Shown: positions 59,449-64,000 of the stretch, piece by piece
How positions within the stretch are numbered: position 1 is the first letter of the stretch
How the letters are laid out: the number at the start of each line of letters is the position of its first letter
NCBI GenBank assembly: GCA_050186725.1
Contig: JBFWYG010000015.1
Location: 11,346-75,345 of the forward strand
DNA from: JADJYF01 sp050186725
Lineage (GTDB): Bacteria > Pseudomonadota > Gammaproteobacteria > Ga0077536
DNA: 64,000 nt
Reading direction: 5' to 3'
Position numbers and translations under genes: made by a program
Notes under the pieces: model-generated
What the model was told of the DNA's origin: nothing
The model's database searches: none
Seen by the model: the letters and a program-made list of their open reading frames with translations, nothing else

Positions 59449-59865
59449 TGTTCAAAAGATCCCGTAGCGGGGGACCTCGAAGGCGTACGGACAGAACCGG
59501 CCACGCTGCTGGTGGGAAAGGTTCCGGCACTCGCGTGCCCGGACGTCGCCTTGAGGGCGAACCCCAGCCGGTGCCGACATTGCTGCCAGGGACCAGCTTC
59601 GATTGATACACTGCACGTGACGTTTGAGAGCCACGGCCACCGTAGTGCGGTGCCCGGTTAGGGATGGCCCGGTCAGAGTGGCGGGCGTCGCGCGGCGAAA
59701 CGAGTGCGCGATCGCTACCGTCCTGCGCGCATGCCAGGGCGAACGGGGCATGCGCGCGAGACGTCTGACGGGCCTGCTGGAAAAGGTCGAAACACCCAGC
59801 CGTAACTTCCCATCGCAGGGGACATTTCCGCGTTGATTTCCACGACGCCAGGCCGTGGAAAAACG
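59449..59865 (-). promoter_or_regulatory. Long 5' leader of rne with an 11-bp stem
   Basis: From the predicted rne start site (near 59865) to the ATG at 59448 is about 415 nt with no convincing gene. It contains a perfect 11-bp stem GCGCGCATGCC (59725-59735) / GGCATGCGCGC (59747-59757) with an 11-nt loop. E. coli rne has a ~360-nt structured leader that RNase E itself binds to limit its own mRNA. The position and size agree; the sequence was not matched to that family. Confidence 0.55.
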
Positions 59866-59871
59866 CGACGG

Positions 59872-59900
59872 ACTATAACAACCTTGAGCGTGCTCAGCAA
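59872..59900 (-). promoter_or_regulatory. Sigma-70-type promoter for rne
   Basis: On the minus strand, TTGCTG (59900-59895), a 17-bp spacer, then TATAGT (59877-59872). Spacing is ideal and both boxes are near consensus. It overlaps the start of rluC, so the two genes may interfere, as the E. coli pair shares the same divergent layout. Confidence 0.55.
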
Positions 59901-60861
59901 TCACGATACCGCGGGCGAGTCCGTGCCCAATCGCAGCGCCGTGCGCAGCGAGACCGTCGGCCCCGAACACGCCGGGCGGCGCATCGACAACTACCTGCTG
60001 CACCTCTTGAAGCCGGCGCCGAAGAGCCTCGTCTACAAGCTCCTGCGCAGCGGCCAGGTGCGGGTCAATGGCGGCCGCGCCAAGCCGGACTACCGACTCG
60101 CGGCCGGCGACGTGCTGCGCATTCCGCCGGTGGTGGCGGTCGCGCCCGGCGAGGTGCACATCCCGGCCACGCGCCTCGCGCAGCTGGACGCCGCGGTGCT
60201 GCACGAGGACGAGCGCTTCCTCATCGTCGACAAGCCGGCCGGTCTCGCCTGTCATGGCGGCACCGGGGTGCCCTACGGCGTGATCGAGATCGCGCGACGG
60301 CTGCGACCGGCCGTGCCGCGGCTCGATCTCGCCCATCGCCTGGACCGCGATACCTCCGGCTGCCTGGTGCTGACCAAGCAGCTGGACGTGCTGCGCGACC
60401 TGCACGGCGGCATGCGCGAAGGCCAGATGGAGAAGCGCTATCTCGCCCTCGTGCGCGGCCGCCTGCCGGCCGGCGTCAGCCATATCCGCGCGGCCCTCAG
60501 CAACCGGCGGGACGCCGGCGTCGAGAAGCGCGCGCGGGTCAAGGCGGAGGGCAAGGCGTCGGAGACCGTCATCGAGCAGGTCGAGCCGGCCGGCGCCCAC
60601 AGCCTGCTGACCCTGCGCCTGGTGACCGGCCGCATGCATCAGATCCGCGCCCACGCTCAGCACATCGGCCACCCGGTGGCGGGCGACCGGCTCTATGGCG
60701 ATCCGGACTTCGACACCGAGCTCGCCGGGCTCGGCCTCGAACGCCTGTTCCTGCACGCGAGTTCGCTGGCATTCGAGACGGACGGACGGCGCATCGCGGT
60801 CAGCGCGCCGCTGCCGCCCGCGTTGGCGGAGGTGCTGATCCGGTTGCGGACCCCAACATGA
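59890..60861 (+). CDS. rluC: 23S rRNA pseudouridine synthase RluC-like
   Basis: Isomerises uridines in 23S rRNA. The ~323-residue protein has an S4 domain (RRIDNYLLHLLKPAPKSLVYKLL) and the RluA-family catalytic motif LAHRLDRDTSGCLVL with Asp nucleophile (~153), then TGRMHQIRAHAQHIGHP. The start is uncertain: GTG 59890, TTG 59884 and TTG 59833 are all in frame and none has a clear ribosome site. The position opposite rne matches E. coli rluC. ATGA overlap with the next gene. Confidence 0.92.
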   Translation: MLSNHDTAGESVPNRSAVRSETVGPEHAGRRIDNYLLHLLKPAPKSLVYKLLRSGQVRVNGGRAKPDYRLAAGDVLRIPPVVAVAPGEVHIPATRLAQLDAAVLHEDERFLIVDKPAGLACHGGTGVPYGVIEIARRLRPAVPRLDLAHRLDRDTSGCLVLTKQLDVLRDLHGGMREGQMEKRYLALVRGRLPAGVSHIRAALSNRRDAGVEKRARVKAEGKASETVIEQVEPAGAHSLLTLRLVTGRMHQIRAHAQHIGHPVAGDRLYGDPDFDTELAGLGLERLFLHASSLAFETDGRRIAVSAPLPPALAEVLIRLRTPT

Positions 60862-61520
60862 TCAAGCTGGTGGCGTTCGACTGGGACGGCACGTTGATGG
60901 ACTCCGAGGCACGCATCGTCGCGGCCATGGACGCGGCCCTGGGCATGGTCGGCGGCCCTGCCGCGTCCCGCGCCGAGGTCAGGAACATCATCGGTCTCGA
61001 CCTGCTGGAGGCCATCGGGCGCCTGGCGCCCGGCCTCGACGGCGTGACGCGGGGGCGGGCGGCCCAGGCCTACCGCGAGACTTATGCGCGACTGCACGCG
61101 GTGCCGAGCCCGTTGTTCGCCGGCGTCGCCGAGACGCTCGCCGCGCTGGAGGCGGCCGGCCTGATGCTCGCCATCGCCACCGGCAAGAGCCGCAGGGGAC
61201 TCGACCACGCGCTGGAGGAGGCCGGGGTCCGCCATCATTTCGTGGCCACCCGCTGCGGCGAGGAGAGCGCCCCCAAGCCCGATCCCGCCATGCTCCGCGA
61301 CCTGCTGCTCGAGCTGGACACCGCGCCGCCGGACGCCATCATGGTCGGCGACACCGAGTTCGACCTCATCATGGCCCGCGCGGCCACGACCCGCAGTGCG
61401 GCAGTGACCTACGGCGCCCACGCGCGCGGCCGGCTGCTCGGCCAGCGCCCCGATTGCATCATCGACGATGTCCGCGAGCTGCCCACCGCGTTGGCGCTGC
61501 TCGACGTACATACCCACTGA
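60858..61520 (+). CDS. HAD-IA family hydrolase (phosphoglycolate phosphatase-like)
   Basis: A 220-residue HAD phosphatase. Motif I is AFDWDGTLMDSEAR, motif II IATGKSRRGLDHAL, motif III CGEESAPKPDP, and motif IV IMVGDTEFDLIMAR. It starts within the rluC stop (ATGA). HAD genes between rluC and sppA are common in Gammaproteobacteria; the substrate is unproven. Confidence 0.9.
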   Translation: MIKLVAFDWDGTLMDSEARIVAAMDAALGMVGGPAASRAEVRNIIGLDLLEAIGRLAPGLDGVTRGRAAQAYRETYARLHAVPSPLFAGVAETLAALEAAGLMLAIATGKSRRGLDHALEEAGVRHHFVATRCGEESAPKPDPAMLRDLLLELDTAPPDAIMVGDTEFDLIMARAATTRSAAVTYGAHARGRLLGQRPDCIIDDVRELPTALALLDVHTH

Positions 61521-61541
61521 ACACCCCACGAGGAGAGCACC

Positions 61542-62510
61542 ATGGGCTGGGATCCCCCCGAGCAGGCGCCGCCTGCGGAGCCGTCGTCCGCGACCGACAT
61601 GGAACGGCGACTGTTTGAACGCATGTCCTTCGAGTTCCTGCGCGAGCAGCGCGCCGCGCGCCGCTGGGGCATCTTCTTCAAGCTGCTGGCCGCGCTCTAC
61701 GTCGGCGGCTTCCTGCTGTTGTCGCTGCCGGACAAGGGCACCCTCGGCACGGTGGGCGGCGGCAAGGTCACGGCGCTGGTCGATCTGCAGGGCGTGATCG
61801 CCCACGGTAATCCGGCCAGCGCCGACACCGTGGTGACCGGCCTGCGCGCGGCCTTCGAGGACAGCCACACCGCGGGGGTCATCCTGCGCATCAACAGTCC
61901 GGGCGGCAGCCCGGTGCAGTCCGGCTACATCAACGACGAGATCTACCGCCTGCGCGAGAAGTATCCGAAGGTGCCGCTCTACGCCGTGGTCGAGGACATG
62001 GCGGCCTCGGGTGGCTACTACGTGGCCGCGGCGGCGGACAAGATCTACGCCGACAAGGGCAGCCTGGTGGGCTCCATCGGCGTGCGCATGGACGGCTTCG
62101 GCTTCGTCGACACCATGCACAAACTCGGCGTCGAGCGCAGGCTCTTCACGGCCGGCGAGAACAAGGGCTTTCTCGATCCCTTCTCGACGCTCGACCAGAC
62201 CCACGTCGAGCATGTGCGGAAGCTGCTCGGCGACATCCACCAGCAGTTCATCAACACCGTGCAGAAGAAGCGCCGCGACAAGCTCGCCAAGGACCCGCAG
62301 ATCTTCTCCGGCCTGGTGTGGACCGGTGAGCAGGCGCTGGCGCTCGGCCTGGTGGACGAGCTCGGTTCCGCCGGCTTCGTCGCGCGCGAGGTCATCGGCG
62401 CCGAGAAGATCGTCGACTTCACGCCGCGCGACTACTCGATAGAAGGCATTCTGAAGCGGAGCGGCGTGGCCATGCTCGCCGAACTGGCCGGCGGCGCGAC
62501 CTTACGCTGA
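61542..62510 (+). CDS. sppA: Signal peptide peptidase SppA, short form
   Basis: A 322-residue S49 serine protease that degrades cleaved signal peptides in the inner membrane. One N-terminal TM helix (~46-60, LLAALYVGGFLLLSL). The catalytic Ser is in MAASGGYYVAAAADKIYAD and the Lys is likely in GENKGFLDPF. This is the ~36-kDa form, not the double-length E. coli type. CGAGGAGAG precedes ATG 61542. Its end overlaps the convergent maf gene by 9 bp. Confidence 0.93.
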   Translation: MGWDPPEQAPPAEPSSATDMERRLFERMSFEFLREQRAARRWGIFFKLLAALYVGGFLLLSLPDKGTLGTVGGGKVTALVDLQGVIAHGNPASADTVVTGLRAAFEDSHTAGVILRINSPGGSPVQSGYINDEIYRLREKYPKVPLYAVVEDMAASGGYYVAAAADKIYADKGSLVGSIGVRMDGFGFVDTMHKLGVERRLFTAGENKGFLDPFSTLDQTHVEHVRKLLGDIHQQFINTVQKKRRDKLAKDPQIFSGLVWTGEQALALGLVDELGSAGFVAREVIGAEKIVDFTPRDYSIEGILKRSGVAMLAELAGGATLR

Positions 62511-63107
62511 GCTCAGCACGTCGACGCCGGCCGCGGCCAGCAGGCGGGTGAGGGCGATGAGCGGCAACCCGATGAGCGCGGTCGGGTCGTCGCTCCGAAT
62601 CGATTCGAAGAGCGCGATGCCGAGGCCTTCCGCCTTGAAACTGCCGGCGCAGTCGTAGGGCTGTTCACGGTCGACGTAGGCCGCCAGCTGCGCCTCGCCC
62701 AGGGCGCGGAAGCGCACCATGGTCGGCACCACCTCGATGCGGTGCTCGCCGGTCTGGGCGTCCAGCAGGCACAGGCTGGTCAGAAACACCACCTCGCATC
62801 CGGCCGCGGCGCGCAGCTGCTCGATGGCCCGCGCGCGGTTGCCCGGCTTGCCGAGCACCTGGGTGTCGATGACCGCCACCTGGTCGCTGCCGATCAGGAG
62901 CGCGTGCCGGTACTGGTCTCCCAGGGCGCGGGCCTTGGCCAGCGCCAGGCGTCGGACCAGGGTCTCGGGCTGCTCGTCGGCAAGCTGCGTCTCGTCGATC
63001 GCCGGGGCGGCCCAGGCGAAGGACAGGCCAAGTCGGTTCAGAAGCTCGCGCCTGTAGGGCGAGGAAGAGGCCAATACCAGGTCTCGTGGCGCACGCGTTC
63101 CGGACAT
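62502..63107 (-). CDS. yceF: Maf-family nucleotide pyrophosphatase (YceF type)
   Basis: A 201-residue Maf protein. LVLASSSPYRRELLNRLGL, PAIDETQLADEQPETLVRRLALAKA and IGSDQVAVIDTQVLGKPGN are the three conserved boxes; the wording of the first and the position opposite yceD-rpmF mark it as YceF, which hydrolyses 7-methyl-GTP in E. coli. ATG 63107. It shares a 52-bp upstream region with yceD. Confidence 0.93.
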   Translation of the reverse strand: MSGTRAPRDLVLASSSPYRRELLNRLGLSFAWAAPAIDETQLADEQPETLVRRLALAKARALGDQYRHALLIGSDQVAVIDTQVLGKPGNRARAIEQLRAAAGCEVVFLTSLCLLDAQTGEHRIEVVPTMVRFRALGEAQLAAYVDREQPYDCAGSFKAEGLGIALFESIRSDDPTALIGLPLIALTRLLAAAGVDVLSSA

Positions 63108-63119
63108 GAAAATATCGTG

Positions 63120-63148
63120 TTCTAACCGCCTGATGTTTGGCCTATACT
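63120..63148 (+). promoter_or_regulatory. Candidate promoter of yceD-rpmF-plsX
   Basis: TTCTAA (63120-63125), a 17-bp spacer and TATACT (63143-63148). The -10 box ends 11 bp before the yceD ATG, so the transcript would be leaderless or nearly so. Confidence 0.42.
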
Positions 63149-63159
63149 ACCGCGCCCTC

Positions 63160-63669
63160 ATGGCCAGCGAACTTCCCGATACGATCGATTGCCGGCAGCT
63201 CGCGGCCGGCGACGGGCGCATCACGGGCACGCTCGCCGGCAAACGGCTGCGGCGTGTCGCCACGCCCTACCGGGTTGCCGGCGCGCTCGAGGCGACGGTG
63301 ACCTTGGCGCCGCGCGCGGCGGGCGGGTACACGCTGCGCGGCCAGCTCGCAATGCCACTGGAAGCCCAGTGCCAGCGTTGCCTCGAGTGGATGGCCTGGC
63401 CGGTGACGGCGACGCTCGATCTGCTGGCGCTGGAACGGGCGCCCAACGAGGAAGAGAGCGAGGCCGACTGCGTCGAGCTGATCGACGGCCGGCTGCCGCT
63501 GGCGGAAGTGCTTGAGGATGAATTGCTGTTGAGTTGCGCGTTCGCGCCGACGCACGCCGAACCGGGTTGCGACGGCGCGCCGCCACCGGCGGCAGCGCCG
63601 CCGCCGACCGAACGACGGCGGCCGTTCGCGAACCTGGACCAGCTCCTCAAGGGTCGCGACGACGAGTGA
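63160..63669 (+). CDS. yceD: 23S rRNA accumulation protein YceD (DUF177)
   Basis: A 169-residue DUF177 protein. The metal-like CxxC in LEAQCQRCLEWMAWPV and the later VELIDGRLPLAEVLEDELLLS block are typical. E. coli YceD affects 23S rRNA levels and is co-transcribed with rpmF. ATG 63160 aligns with family N-termini; in-frame ATGs at 63106 and 63133 are probably not used, since the promoter box falls downstream of or inside them. Confidence 0.9.
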   Translation: MASELPDTIDCRQLAAGDGRITGTLAGKRLRRVATPYRVAGALEATVTLAPRAAGGYTLRGQLAMPLEAQCQRCLEWMAWPVTATLDLLALERAPNEEESEADCVELIDGRLPLAEVLEDELLLSCAFAPTHAEPGCDGAPPPAAAPPPTERRRPFANLDQLLKGRDDE

Positions 63670-63704
63670 CGATTGCGGAATCTAATTGAAGCGGAGAGTG
63701 CATC

Positions 63705-63881
63705 ATGGCAGTCCAACAGAACAAACCGACGCCTTCCAGCCGTGGCATGCGTCGTTCCCACGACCGGTTGAAGAACCCGGCGCTGTCGGAGGATCCCACC
63801 ACCGGCGAGACCCATCGCCGTCATCACATCAGCCCCGACGGTTACTACCGCGGCAAGAAAGTGCTGGCCGACAAGGAATAA
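63705..63881 (+). CDS. rpmF: Ribosomal protein L32
   Basis: A 58-residue 50S protein. It starts MAVQQNKPTPSSRGMRRSHD, the L32 signature, and continues through HHISPDGYYRGKKVL. The C-terminal zinc cysteines of some L32 proteins are absent, as in E. coli. It follows yceD by 35 bp with a GGAGAG ribosome site. Conserved partner of yceD and plsX. Confidence 0.96.
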   Translation: MAVQQNKPTPSSRGMRRSHDRLKNPALSEDPTTGETHRRHHISPDGYYRGKKVLADKE

Positions 63882-63897
63882 GCGGCCGGCCCACCGC

Positions 63898-63919
63898 CTG
63901 ACGCGCGACGCCGCGTCAG
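63898..63919 (+). terminator. Hairpin between rpmF and plsX
   Basis: CTGACGCG / CGCGTCAG, a perfect 8-bp stem with a 6-nt loop, 16 bp after the rpmF stop. No T-tract follows. It may attenuate read-through into plsX or protect the rpmF mRNA end. Confidence 0.4.
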
Positions 63920-63977
63920 TGCCGGGTGCCCCTCCGAGACCATAGCCCTCAAGCGCCAGTCCGTTTCTACGCGACAC

Positions 63978-64000
63978 GTGACCACACGCATCGCCATCGA
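63978..64000 (+). CDS. plsX: Phosphate acyltransferase PlsX, first codons only
   Basis: GTG followed by codons reading TTRIAI and a partial Asp codon at the window end. PlsX proteins begin with xxRIAIDAMGGD, and plsX normally follows rpmF, so identity rests on seven codons plus context. It would link fatty-acid and phospholipid synthesis. Confidence 0.65.

Overview
The window reads as a piece of a high-GC (roughly two thirds G+C by eye) gammaproteobacterial chromosome. Supporting gene orders are smc-zipA-ligA, nadB / rpoE-rseA-rseB-mucD, lepA-lepB-DUF4845-rnc-era-recO-pdxJ-acpS, and rne / rluC-gph-sppA / maf / yceD-rpmF-plsX. A run of exactly 100 N (42258-42357) marks a scaffold join, so this is a draft or metagenome assembly, and the two sides need not be true neighbours. 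No rRNA, tRNA, CRISPR array, prophage or transposase gene was seen. I cannot place the organism below class level from sequence alone.

Layout. 1-4127: glycogen genes, with glgP (cut by the window edge) diverging from glgC-glgA. 4268-6397: a VWA (CoxE-like) and MoxR-type AAA+ pair, with REP palindromes wrapped around both 3' ends. 6518-10687: a small cupin, an acrylyl-CoA reductase-like enzyme, a fused enoyl-CoA hydratase/3-hydroxyacyl-CoA dehydrogenase, and ogt. 10701-14642: an MFS anion transporter, a tandem array of a 125-bp two-hairpin repeat, and a redox/hydrolase group (FMN reductase, YcaC-like hydrolase, AhpD-like protein). 14656-19041: a 1,461-residue multi-pass membrane protein that I cannot assign. 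19311-30751: a long minus-strand block (methyltransferase, LLM oxidoreductase, acyl-CoA synthetase, thiamine-binding protein, asnS, metH, lptF, a lipid A synthase N-domain protein and a GT2 glycosyltransferase). 30910-34241: cob(I)alamin adenosyltransferase, thrH, and a translationally coupled queF-cysZ-gluQ set. 34419-42003: smc-zipA-ligA facing a diguanylate cyclase. 42358-54915: a broken SDR gene, nadB, the sigma-E envelope-stress operon, then signal peptidase, RNase III, Era, RecO, PdxJ and AcpS. 54973-64000: prfC, rne with a long leader, rluC and the operon leading into plsX.

How the genes work together. Most of the right half is housekeeping: chromosome structure and division (Smc, ZipA, LigA), envelope stress (RpoE, RseA, RseB, MucD), translation and RNA maturation (LepA, Rnc, Era, Rne, RluC, RF3), and lipid synthesis entry points (AcpS, PlsX). 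MetH and the adenosyltransferase show cobalamin use. Nine gene pairs share 4-bp NTGA stop/start overlaps, including two with TTG starts.

Most worth a second look: a full-length LigA whose Cys4 zinc finger is cleanly missing; the 1,461-aa putative receptor with two extracytoplasmic modules and a C-terminal region that looks like a P-loop-less remnant of a signalling NTPase plus winged helix; REP palindromes whose GTAG head supplies the stop codons of both the VWA and MoxR genes; the 125-bp hairpin array with a compensatory stem change; and an lptF with no lptG beside it.
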